Shown here: one piece after another, positions 22,149-31,275 of the stretch
Layout of the letters: each line of letters starts with the position of its first letter
Position numbering within the stretch: the first letter of the stretch is position 1
Assembly (NCBI RefSeq): GCF_028389875.1
Contig: NW_026907680.1
Location: 1,488,001-1,552,000, forward strand
Length of the DNA: 64,000 bases
Source: Rhea pennata
Lineage: Eukaryota > Chordata > Aves > Rheiformes > Rheidae
Direction: 5' to 3'
Position numbers and translations under genes: made by a program
Notes under the pieces: model-generated
The model's database searches: none
What the model was told of the DNA's origin: nothing
Seen by the model: only the letters and a program-made list of their open reading frames with translations

Positions 22149-24158
22149 CAGATGCCCGACTTTAAGATACAAAGGCATTCTATTAGACTCCCCAAAATTA
22201 TCCTTAGAGATAGCTAGCATGCAGAACCTAGCTCAATTTTTATATGGAGAACCAAATGAGAACAATTTGACGCATGACTGGCTGTCATAGAAGAGCAAAC
22301 AAAGATACGGCCAGATTTGGAAGAAGAAGAATTAGAGGTGGGAGACAGACTATTTGTGGACGGGTCCTCTAGGGTTGTTAATGGTGAAAGGGCGCCTGGA
22401 TATGCAATAACTTCAGGAAAGGAGTTAACAGTCCTCGAGTCGGGGCCACTGCACAAGTCTTGGTTGGCACAGGCCTGCGAGCTTTATGCTTTACTACGAG
22501 CCCTGCAGATATTGCAAGGTAAAATAGGTACTATATATACCGACTCGAAATATGCATATGGGGTTGTGCATACTTTTGGCAAGATGTGGGAAGAGAGGGG
22601 ACTGATGAACTCCCAGGGCAAGAGCCTGATACATCAGAATTTGATCAGAAGAGTATTGCTAGCTCTGAGGGGGCCTAAGGAAATTGCTGTGGTACATTTG
22701 AAAGGGCACCAGAGAGGAAAAGATTTCAGAAGTAGAGGGAATAATGCCGCAGACCAAGAAGCAAAGAGGGCCGCACTATTAACTTTGCGTATCTCCCAGG
22801 GAACACAATGTCAGATTTGTGGGAGAATACATCTGCAACCTCCTTGCCATGTTTATCGAGAAAATGGGAAGTTGCTTGTGACGGATTGCATCTGTAAGGA
22901 TCGGAGGCCTGAGGAATCGGTCCATGACCCACCTTGGAGAGTGTACAGTTTTACCACATGTGAGCAGGAAAGGCTGGAAAAGATGGGGCTGAGGCGAGAC
23001 TCCCAGGGGCGGTGGAAACTTCCGGGGGGAAACAGAATAGTATTACCAAAATCAGTAGCTATGGAAATTATGAGGAGGATACATGGTCGGACACATTGAG
23101 GGGTGCAGGCGCTAGTGGATCAATTTACTATACAATATATGTGTTTTGGGGCCGACGACCTGGCAAAACAGGTGGTACGAGGACGTGTCACCTGCTTGAA
23201 GGTGAACAAGGCCCATCTACGGCACCCCGTGCGAGGGGGACGACCGGCAGCGCGGCGGCCGTTTGCACATATTCAGGTAGATTTTACTGAACTGCCAAAG
23301 ATTGGAAGGTATAAATACCTATTAGTAATGGTGGACCATTTGACCCATTATGTGGAGGCTTTTCCCACAGCAAGAGCCACTGCTCAGGTGGTAGTCAAAA
23401 TCCTCTTAGAACAACTTATCCCCCGCTATGGGATTACGGAGACTATTGATTCTGATCGGGGCCCCCATTTCGCGTCTAGAATTGTGACCGACACTATGAC
23501 TGCATTAGGGGTTAGATGGGACCATCATACCCCCTGGCATCCCTAAAGTTCAGGGCGAGTAGAAAGAATGAATGGAGAAATAAAAAAACAGTTAACAAAG
23601 CTCATGATTGAGACCAAACTGTCATGGATAAAATGTTTGCCGTTAGCTCTACTAAATGTTAGGACACAACCCAGAACAGACATGGGGGTCTCCCCATTCG
23701 AAATGTTGTATGGAATGCCTTACAATATGGGAGAACCGCAGGATCACCCAATAGTCAGAGATCAGATCACGGCCAATTATGTTACTCAATTAATGAAATA
23801 CAGGAAAGAGTTATGGAAAAAAGGAATCTTAGCGCAGAGACCGCCGTTAGACCTAAAGTTGCATTGTGCACGGCCGGGTGACTGGGTAATGATCAAAACA
23901 TGGAAGGAAGCAACTTTGACCCCACAATGGGAGGGGCCTTACCTTGTGTTATTGACTACAGAAGCTGCAGTTCGGACGGCGGAAAAAGGATGGACTCATG
24001 CCAGCAGAATTAAGGGACCGGTGGAAATCCAAGATCCTGGCCCCAAACTCGAATCAACTTCCGAGTGGCAAATAATTGGAAGACCCGGAGGATTGAAGTT
24101 AAAAATACAGAGGAAAGGGACTAGCAGAACTCAAACATCAAATGCCCAGAGGAACTGA
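22149..24158 (+). pseudogene. ERV 1 RNase H and integrase, interrupted
   Basis: Between 22,110 and 22,310 the pol frame is disturbed by several small indels and stops. From 22,317 one frame covers RNase H (DGSS, YTDSKYAYG, LKGHQRG) and integrase. In-frame stops occur at 23,097-23,099, within the N-terminal zinc region, and at 23,544-23,546. The integrase catalytic residues are all visible: Asp codons 23,280-23,282 and 23,454-23,456 and Glu 23,562-23,564, with 35 residues between the last two. The second stop lies between them. The C-terminal SH3-like part ([21 protein letters not shown]) is intact up to 24,158. Confidence 0.85.
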
Positions 24159-24771
24159 ATCTCCACTCGGGAGGAGGGAATGTATGAGGTACCCATGGTT
24201 GAATCTTTTCCTTTGTAAAATTTGCAGAGGCAAGTGGTAAGCCCATTGCGGCTAGAAAATTCCTGGCGAGAAAACTGGCGGAATCGCTTATATCTAGGGA
24301 ACTTATCTGAGAGGTATCCCGTGCGGTTCCGCCTTGATTGACCACCAGAACTAAAATTTATATACAGAACTGCGGGTGTTGTCTAGGAGGGCTCCTGAAG
24401 AATATCCTTGCTGCTGAGAAGATGGTTCACCTTGTGGCTCGAAGCAACCGGGTCGACGAGCGAGGCAGAGGGGTAACAGCTAGTGGAGAACGAAACCTCC
24501 GGATTCGGACACCCGTAGGACGTTCAGGATACAGCCCCGTGAAAGGGACTGGAATTGGTACCCCCTGTAGATCCACCGAAGCGCGCTCCCTCCTTCAACG
24601 CAGGACTTCCCCCTTGACTCTGCAAATTCTTGTGTTGATTGTACAATTAGCGGGTGCTGTTGGGTCCATATCTCACCAGATATAACCGCCTGCCTGATAC
24701 AGAGAGTTTGCAAATATTAGAACTAGCCGCGGAAGAATTACGCCAATATAACGAGCAAAATGAATCAGGAT
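24159..24771 (+). other. ERV 1 env remnant region
   Basis: About 600 bp lies between the end of pol and the polypurine tract. No surface or transmembrane envelope motifs (CxxC, fusion peptide, immunosuppressive domain) could be seen. A 115-codon open frame at 24,338-24,685 is not recognised. Env appears to have been deleted. Confidence 0.6.
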
Positions 24772-24788
24772 AAGAGAAATGGGGGAAT
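24772..24788 (+). promoter_or_regulatory. ERV 1 polypurine tract
   Basis: The purine run 'aagagaaatgggggaat' lies directly before the 3' LTR and would prime plus-strand DNA synthesis. ERV 2 has the same 'gggggaat/TG' arrangement. Confidence 0.8.
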
Positions 24789-25249
24789 TGTAGTAGAACC
24801 AGATATGTATCCTGTTTTCATTTTGCAAAACAACAAAGAACCTAGTAATACGTATTGTGAAAAAGATGGCTTTGCCTAACCGGTTTAAAAGATTAAAGGA
24901 ACTTTGGCCAATCACTTGGCTATACCATAAAAGGTCAACGATCGAACTCCAGCGAATGAGAAGTTAAAGGAACTTTGGCCAATCACTTGGCTATACCATA
25001 AAAGGTCAACGATCGACCTCCAACGAATGAGAAGAAACTAGAACCCTAGCAACAGGACTCACATGCGCAGAATGCTGTTACAACAGGAAGACGGAATGAT
25101 ATAAAAAGAGGAACTGGGACCCACCCGGTGCGGCAGTTGGCAGAGCGAAGACTCCCGTGTCGCCCAGTGCTGATATTTGCCTATATTTTGCTTGCTGTAA
25201 TTAATAAAATTCTTACATTGGCTACACTGATTGAGTGAAATTTATGACA
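24789..25249 (+). repeat. ERV 1 3' LTR with 71-bp tandem duplication
   Basis: The LTR is 461 bp. Compared with the 5' LTR it has an additional head-to-tail copy of about 71 bp in U3 (24,894-24,964 and 24,965-25,035), each copy containing 'ggccaatcacttggctatacc', and one additional G near 24,869. The other differences are single substitutions. Confidence 0.85.
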
Positions 25250-25555
25250 ACTGTGAAGAAATTCCTCCTCATATTCAGGCGGAGCGTCCGCTGGTTGTTT
25301 GTGCCCGCTGCCTCTAGTCCTGTCGCACGGCACTACTGAAAAGAGTTTGGCCCCGTCCCCTTGACACCCTCCCTTCAGGTACTTAGACACACTGATAAGA
25401 TCCCCCTCAGGCTTCTCCTCCGCAGGCTAAACAGCCCCAGCTCTCGCAGCCGTTCCTCGGAGGGCAGCTGCTCCAGCCCCCGACCCCCTTCGCAGCCCCA
25501 CGCCGCCCTCTCTCCAGCAGCTCCGTGTCTCTCTCGTCCCCTCTGTCAGGGCTCG
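25250..25555 (-). repeat. CR1 LINE, antisense, part 2 (split by provirus)
   Basis: Continues the CR1 from 18,930. 25,250-25,463 is the reverse complement of 1-214, and the CR1-like sequence goes on to about 25,555. The right target duplication ACTG is 25,250-25,253. Confidence 0.85.
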
Positions 25556-25557
25556 AG

Positions 25558-25701
25558 GAGGCGCCAGGGAGGGGGCGGGGCTCGGCGGCCGCGCTGCCTG
25601 CTGGGATTGCAGTTCCCGGCGCGGGGCGGCAGCGGCATCGCTGGGCCTGGGGGAGGGAAGGGGGCGCGGCGAGGGGCCCAGGCGTCCGAGCCGGCGCTCA
25701 G
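25558..25701 (+). promoter_or_regulatory. CpG-rich promoter and first exon of the CARD gene
   Basis: GC box 25,571-25,580, no TATA box, dense CpG. At 25,596-25,613 the minus strand reads close to the ZNF143-type promoter element (AACTGCAATCCCAGCAGGC here). The segment ends in a strong splice donor (ctcag/gtaacgg). It is the intact partner of the duplicate at 5,689-5,832. Confidence 0.6.
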
Positions 25702-25719
25702 GTAACGGGGGTGGGGGGA

Positions 25720-26030
25720 GGGTGCTCGGACGCCTGGGCCCCTGACGTGGGAAGGGATGGGGATTTCCTGGGCACGTGGAAGGAGGGGCCCAGACGCCTG
25801 GACCCCTCGTGTGAGGGGGGCAGAGGGGTGTCCGGATGCCTGGGCCCTGGAGTCAGGGCGGGGCAGAGGGATGCCCGTACGCCTGGGCCGCTCGCGTAGT
25901 GGGCAGAAGAGAGGTGCCCGGACACCTGGGCCCCTCGGGTAGAGGCGGGCAGGAGAATGCCCAGATGCCTGGGCCCCTGGGGTGCAGGGGGGCAGAGGGG
26001 TGCCTGGACCCCTGGGGTGGGGGGGAGCAG
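25720..26030. repeat. GC-rich minisatellite, intron of the CARD gene
   Basis: Same 40-50-bp units as 5,850-6,160 with the core 'cgcctgggcccctggg'. The remainder of the intron to 26,655 includes a TG-rich stretch (26,064-26,110) and no other recognised feature; no pyrin-domain exon was found in it. Confidence 0.75.
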
Positions 26031-26655
26031 GGGGGATGTTGCCCCAGTGGTCCCCATTGCGCTGCATATGTGTGTGCGTGGGGCTGCAGTGTGTGTGTGT
26101 CTTTGCCTGTGAAAGGCCCAGCTGTGTCGTTGGCATGTGCGTGTCGGCGTGTTTGTGGGGCAGCCATGTTGACGTGTGCATGGTTGCTGCAGAACAAACC
26201 AAGGGTGATGAGCTCAATTGAACGTATTTGCCATGACACTGTCTGAAATTAGCTTAAAACTCCAATGCAGTGAGTTCCCAGCAAGACATACAGGTTGAAC
26301 CAGGTGATGGGATGTCTCCTCCCTGTCAGAGGTGCTCATCGTACATCATCCATAGCTCCAGCATTTCCCATGGCCAGTTCACACTGCGCAGCTGTGGTGG
26401 TCTCTGATAGGGCTGTAATTAGCTGTGCTGTCACTTGATGGCACTGGCTCAGTGGAGATGGGAGCAGCCATGAGAGAGGGTCAGCAGCAAGGCTGGGAGG
26501 TGGCCTGGGAGTCCTGGTCTCCTAAGGGAAGGAGCCTCCTTTGGAAAGGTGTCTGCTCTGTCCTTCCCTTCTGCAGCGCCCCATTGACCATGCAAGATTG
26601 GAGCTCCCTCCCATTGCTTCCCCTCTCATTTCTTTTCTGTTTTGCTGTCCCACAG

Positions 26656-27285
26656 GCTTTAGGGGCAGAGAACAAATCCCCAAAGAATCTGTTCAAATGT
26701 TGGCAGTGACAGGTGAGACTTTTGGGGGCAAAATGCCTCAAAACCAGGGACAGGGGCTCAAACACCCACTCTAAAACACAGCATTGGCCCTGGCACAGCC
26801 CCAGTTTGAATTAGACCTTCACACGAGCCTCTGCTTTCGGCTAGATGCTGCCATCACCCACTAACAACAGAGAGGACTGGGTGCTCCGTGGTGCCGTTCA
26901 TTTCCTCCTTGGGTCGTGCTAGCTCAGGCAAACCCCTCTCTAAAGTGGCTGCTGCTCCATGACCTGTGAAGCAGCTGAAAGAGCACCAGTGTGTCCACAG
27001 ATGACTAACCCTTTGCTTCTGGCCTCCCCAGGGGAACACTTTGTTGATAGGCACCGAGTGGAGCTGACTGAACGCGTTGTTGAAGTGAAAGGTGTCCTGG
27101 ACCTCCTGCTCGGGGACATTCTGGACTTTGAGCAATACCAAAGAATTCTGGCGGAGAAAACATCCCACACCATGATGCGTGAGCTGTTCAGGCTGTTGCT
27201 GAGCTGGACTTCCTGGTGCAAGGATCGCCTGTACGAGGCCCTGAAGAAAAAGCCCCCACGCCTCGTTGAAGCCCTTGAGAAGTAA
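26656..27285 (+). CDS. CARD protein of ASC/NLRP1 type, possibly CARD-only
   Basis: Two exons: 26,656-26,712 (acceptor 'tcccacag', donor 'gtgaga') and 27,032-27,285 (acceptor 'cctccccag', TAA 27,283-27,285). They join within a Gly codon. From the ATG at 26,697 the product is 89 residues: six linker residues, then a CARD beginning GEHFVDRHRVEL and including LLDLLLGD-like helix 2, QYQRIL in helix 3, MRELF in helix 4 and CKDRLYEALK in helix 5. This is the pattern of the CARDs of ASC (PYCARD) and NLRP1, which bind caspase-1. The frame is open upstream of the ATG to the acceptor (phase 1), so a longer form with an N-terminal domain is possible. None was seen before the CpG promoter at 25,558. A CARD-only protein could modulate inflammasome assembly; that is inference. 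Confidence 0.75.
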
Positions 27286-27387
27286 TTTGCCGAGGCACTG
27301 ACTGCTCTGTGATACAGAGGAGTTCTTCCATGGAGAAGCAAAGTTCCTCTAGGCAGCTCACAAGTGACTTCACAAATGGCAGCATCA

Positions 27388-28100
27388 CCAAATCACTGAA
27401 TCAACGCATTGCTGAAGTTGGAAAGCACCCCTGGAGAACATCTGCCTCCACCCTCTTTTCTTTTATACCTGGAGGTATACCTGGAGCATGCTGACTGAGA
27501 CTGTGTCCAGTTGGGTTTTGAGCAGCAGCAAGGATGGAGACTCATAGTCCTGCTGAGCAACTTGGTCCAGTCTTCCATCGCTCTTGCAGCAGAAAATCTT
27601 CTCTTACATTTCAATGGAATTTCTTGTATTTCTACATGTGCCTGTTGCCTCCCATCCTGCCACTGGCTGTCACAGAAGAATCTGTCTCTGTCTTCTTTAT
27701 GCCATGTCCCCATCAGGTACTTCTGTACATTCAAATTGCCCTGAGCCTTCTCCCCTTACACACTGAACAGGCCCAGCTATCTCTGTCTCTCCTCATACAG
27801 GAGATGCTCCAGGCCCTTAGTCTTCTTTGTGGTTGGACTCACTCCAGTAGGTCCATGTTTCTCTTGTGCTGGTGGACCAAGCTCTCCAGGTGCGGCCTCA
27901 CCAGTGCTGAGCAGAGGGGAAGGATCACCTGCCTCCACCTGCTGGCAATGCTCTTCCTGATGCAGCCCAGGATACCATGGCTGCTCTTTGCCACCAGAGC
28001 ACATTGCTGGTTCATGGTCAGCTGGGTGCCCACCACAGCCCCCAGGTCCATCTCTGAAAAGCACCTTTCCAGCACAGCCAGGTATCAGCACCCCTCCCTG
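27388..28100 (-). repeat. CR1 LINE with the end of the reverse transcriptase frame, antisense
   Basis: The minus strand at 28,075-27,839 encodes a typical CR1 ORF2 C terminus (ILGCIRKSIASRWRQVILPL, then LVRPHLE), followed by CR1 3' UTR sequence. It ends near 'aatcactgaatcaacg' at 27,388. It is 5'-truncated and has stops. Confidence 0.75.
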
Positions 28101-28381
28101 GTTACGCACCAAGTCCCTGCTTCATCAGGACATTGTTGAAGAAGCAATGGGAGACAGCGTGGAGCCCTCCTGGAGGCAGCTGCACAACACCTGCTGCTCC
28201 CTCTCCTGCACTGAGCTTGCCAACACCCCTGCTGCCTCCCCAGGCTGGTTGCTCCCTCCCAGGCACTAACAGCAGCTTTGTGGCCACTGGTGGCCTCTCA
28301 GGTCTTGAGGCACAAGTGAGCTCACTAGCAGAAGCAGCAGCAAGGTTCCTCCTCCTGGCTTCCAGGTGGGTGGGGCTGGAA

Positions 28382-29092
28382 TCACCTCCCTGTCAGCACT
28401 GACACCATTTTCCTGCCGCGACGCTCCCGGGTGCAAGGCACAAGTGCCCTCACACTCAGCATCAAAGCCTTGTGCCTGCCAGTGGCCATGCTGGGCTGCA
28501 CTGGAGGGTTTTCCACTGCAGGAGGACTGAAGTAGGGGACACAGAACAGATCCAAGAGCAATGTGCTCAGTGCTAAGAGAACGCTGAAAATGCTACATGT
28601 CTGTAGCAGGAAGAGAATGGAAGGGAGCAGAGGGACTGCTTTGGCTAAAAGGCAGCACCTGACTTGAGCAAGACCACACGTTTGCTTCCATACAAAATAC
28701 TTAGGCAGCTCCATCAAGCTGCAGAAGAAAGGTTAGCCAGTTGGTTACTCGCACGAGAAGGAACATGGACTTTACGGTGCCAGACAAGCTCCGTATCCCT
28801 GCAGGCTTGTTAGAGGGAAGTGCCATGTGCCTGGCAGTTTTTGAAACCCCTTGGAGTTTAGGTTCAGCCTGCGGCAAGGATTTCTCACAGCCAGACCACT
28901 TAGTGGGAAACCATTACCGTGCTGTGTAAAGCAAATATTTTTCACCAGCATTGCATTGTATTTTGTGCCGGTCACATCCTTTCTGCTCAGAATATCACAA
29001 TGCCTCTGTATTGCCCTGGAAAGTGGCATTTGCTGAAGATCCTTCAGTAGATGCATGGAGGCCAACACATGTACTTCCAACTTCACCTGCAC
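28382..29092 (-). other. unassigned exon-like open frames in the left arm
   Basis: Two open stretches on the minus strand are kept in both arms. 29,092-28,772 (partner 49,783-50,121 +) begins after a good acceptor and starts VQVKLEVHVLASMHLLKDL. 28,717-28,382 (partner 50,176-50,511 +) has acceptor 'ttcttctgcag' and a further acceptor 'cctcctgcag' at its VENP segment. They look like exons of one gene, but I do not recognise the family. Being open in both arms may only reflect recent duplication. Confidence 0.35.
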
Positions 29093-29294
29093 CTGGGAGA
29101 GGGGGAAAAAAAAACCCCAGTGTTAGTTTTTTAGCACACGTAGCCCAAAGCGTTTGTGGAAATAAATAGTACATGGGACTGGAGAGTGCAAAAATGTAGA
29201 GAGATGTAAAGCCCTCAGAGGAACTCAAAATGAAAGGGGCCCACACAGAGGAAGACATTTGATTTTTTGTGTTTGATTATCATTCAACGGGCTC

Positions 29295-29638
29295 TTGAAA
29301 GAGAGTGAAGGAAATTCCACTGGATATCCCCATCAAAGGGATGGGGCCGAACTCTTTTCACTAGTGCCACGCAACAGGACAAGAGGCAACGGGCACAAAC
29401 TGAACCAGCGGAAGCTCCGCCTCAATATGAGGAGGAATTTTTTTCCTGTGAGAGTGACCGAGCACTGGCAGAGGTTTCCCAGAGACATTGTAGAGTCTCC
29501 TCCTCTGGAGAGATTCAGACCCTGCCCGGATGCAACCCTGTCTAACATGGTCGAGGTGACCCTGCCTGAGCAGGGAGGTTGGACTAGATGATCCCCTGAG
29601 GTCCCTTCCAACCTTACCCATTCTGTGATTCTGTGATA
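29295..29638 (+). repeat. CR1 LINE 3' end
   Basis: Same CR1 terminus as at 1-399, ending 'attctgtgattctgtgata'. It belongs to the left inverted arm; the counterpart is 49,241-49,555. Confidence 0.9.
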
Positions 29639-30360
29639 CGCCCCACACGTTTTCAGAAAACCCACCGACCATATCTACTTACACCACTGCCCAACCTGGA
29701 CTCCTGCAGGTTGGACTCCTGTCTCCAAGCGTCCCATCTTCCTTCACAGCTCAGAAAGGCAGTTTTATGGAGGACAAATCTTTTAGCCGCTTTCTGCTGA
29801 GCCTTCTCGATGGAGATGTATATGCATACACAAACACACACACGGGTACCACTTGCCCTGTCGAAACTTCCTTTTTTTCCAGGGAAACTCCTCTACAGGA
29901 CTATGTAAACCAACCAAGAAGACCCTCAGTGTCTTCCTGCATCGAGCACAATCAGATAAAGTCTCAGAAGCCAATAAATGACATTGCTGCCAGTCAGCAC
30001 GGGATGACATTCAAAAATGCTAGTGTTAGGCAATAGGTTTGTGGACACGCCAGCAAATGTTGAAAGCTGTAGAGAAACAAATCACAGTGCTGGGTGAGGA
30101 AAAGATCCTGGAGCAAAAAGGACCTCTCTGATGAGCTCCGTGCTTTGAAATAGGTCCTGTCACAAAGCAGGGACTGCAGAGGAACCAGTTTGCCCTCCTC
30201 CTCCGCCCATACCTTTCCTTTGTCAGAGCCTGGGAAGCACACTGCATACACGAGTGGAAGGCCCACATCTCCAGTGGATCTGAGGAGCTTTCCTTCTCTG
30301 ACAATACCTATGCAGACTCTTCCTGTGCCCTTCTGCGAATGGAGCCATTAGGAGCCACAG

Positions 30361-30753
30361 TCATCTCAGTGTGGCCGGGGACACTGGTGGGGAGTTCTTG
30401 TTTTCTTCTTGAAATTGTATGAGTAAAGAGAAAAGCAAGAACTCAGCCCCTTCAGGAGAGCTCCTGCTGAAGGTGGCAGCCCAGCATGCCAAGAGGCCCA
30501 CTTGTGTTCTGAGGCCGTACTTGAAGACCAGGCTGAGAAAATTGTTGGCTTTACCTGAGGACTTTGGCTCCCCAGTATGGCTTAAGGCCTTTGTGATGAG
30601 GAGTTCCCGCACCCTTTTCCGATCCAAATCATGCTCCCATACGGGCAGCTGACTCTCTGCTGTGACAAACGTGGTCTGGAGGAAAAAGCCAGCCCAAGAT
30701 GTCTTTCTGCCTTGCTTGCTTCTGGTAGGGATCAATCTTTTCAAACAAACCAA
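30361..30753 (-). other. unassigned open frame in the left arm
   Basis: The minus strand contains VWEHDLDRKRVRELL and FKYGLRTQVGLLACWAATF in one 130-codon open frame, kept in the partner at 48,114-48,524 (+) with a likely acceptor 'tttttcctccag'. It has protein-like composition but is not recognised. The rest of the arm (30,754-31,275) shows no feature I can support. Confidence 0.35.
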
Positions 30754-31275
30754 AACCAGAACCTCTCATTCCTCTCCATGTTATAGGCTCCCCAAATAAG
30801 AGCTACAGAAGGACCAAAGCACAGGGAATGGCTGGGCAATAAAGTGCCAGAGGGTATTTGCTGCAGGAGGAGTAAGGCCTCTTGGGGAGTAAATGACCAC
30901 ATCTGAACTTTGCATGCACCGGGGCAGGCTGTGAGCTAACAGCTCTTGGTCAGGAAGGAGAGGCAAGAGAGAGGTCGCTGAAAGCCGCATCTCCTTGCCC
31001 TGCAGAGGTGAAAAGAAGCCCAGCAGAAGTGCTTTGAAGAGGAAGAGAGAAGCCAAGCAAGGAGCCGCATGTGGCCCTGCCACAGGTTGACGGTGTGCTT
31101 TCAGCCCAAGGTGGGGGTGCGCTTCTGGAAGGACCAAGCGGACAAAGGCTTTGTGGCTCCTGCGTCTGGCTGACGAAGCTCCCAGGCCCCAGGCTGCTGG
31201 AAGAAGACCCTGTTGGGGCAATCAGTACATTTTTGGCTGTTCTGCACCTACTTGCTGCTGTTCCAGCCTGTGCTA

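Larger units (their letters stand above)
18931..25249 (+). mobile_element. endogenous gammaretrovirus-like provirus (ERV 1), env-less
   Basis: A 6.3-kb class I provirus has LTRs beginning TGTAG and ending GACA, a tRNA-His-type primer binding site, a gag-pro-pol region in one main frame, a polypurine tract, and ACTG duplications of the target. The MA-like start has an N-terminal Gly for myristoylation and a PPPY motif. Most of capsid and the nucleocapsid are deleted, and env is reduced to unrecognisable sequence. The two LTRs differ at about eight sites plus one tandem duplication, which suggests a fairly recent insertion. It lies antisense inside a CR1 element. Without env and with stops in integrase it is defective. 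Confidence 0.9.
28220..31275. repeat. left inverted arm, partner 47,600-50,673
   Basis: Reverse-complement match with the partner over about 3.05 kb, interrupted only by small indels (for example about 20 bp missing near 29,031). The arms flank a 16.3-kb spacer containing the CCDC81-like gene. The left arm ends at 28,220 exactly at the position where the partner meets a proviral LTR (50,673/50,674). Confidence 0.9.

Noticed and set aside
24338..24685. 115-codon frame as retroviral env
   Set aside because: No signal peptide, no cysteine motif and no transmembrane pattern typical of env; left as unrecognised.
25702..26655. pyrin domain exon upstream of the CARD
   Set aside because: Read all three plus frames between donor and acceptor; only minisatellite and low-complexity frames were seen.
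27188..27391. minus-strand gene over the CARD exon
   Set aside because: The plus-strand CARD pattern explains the open reading; the minus frame has no recognised content.
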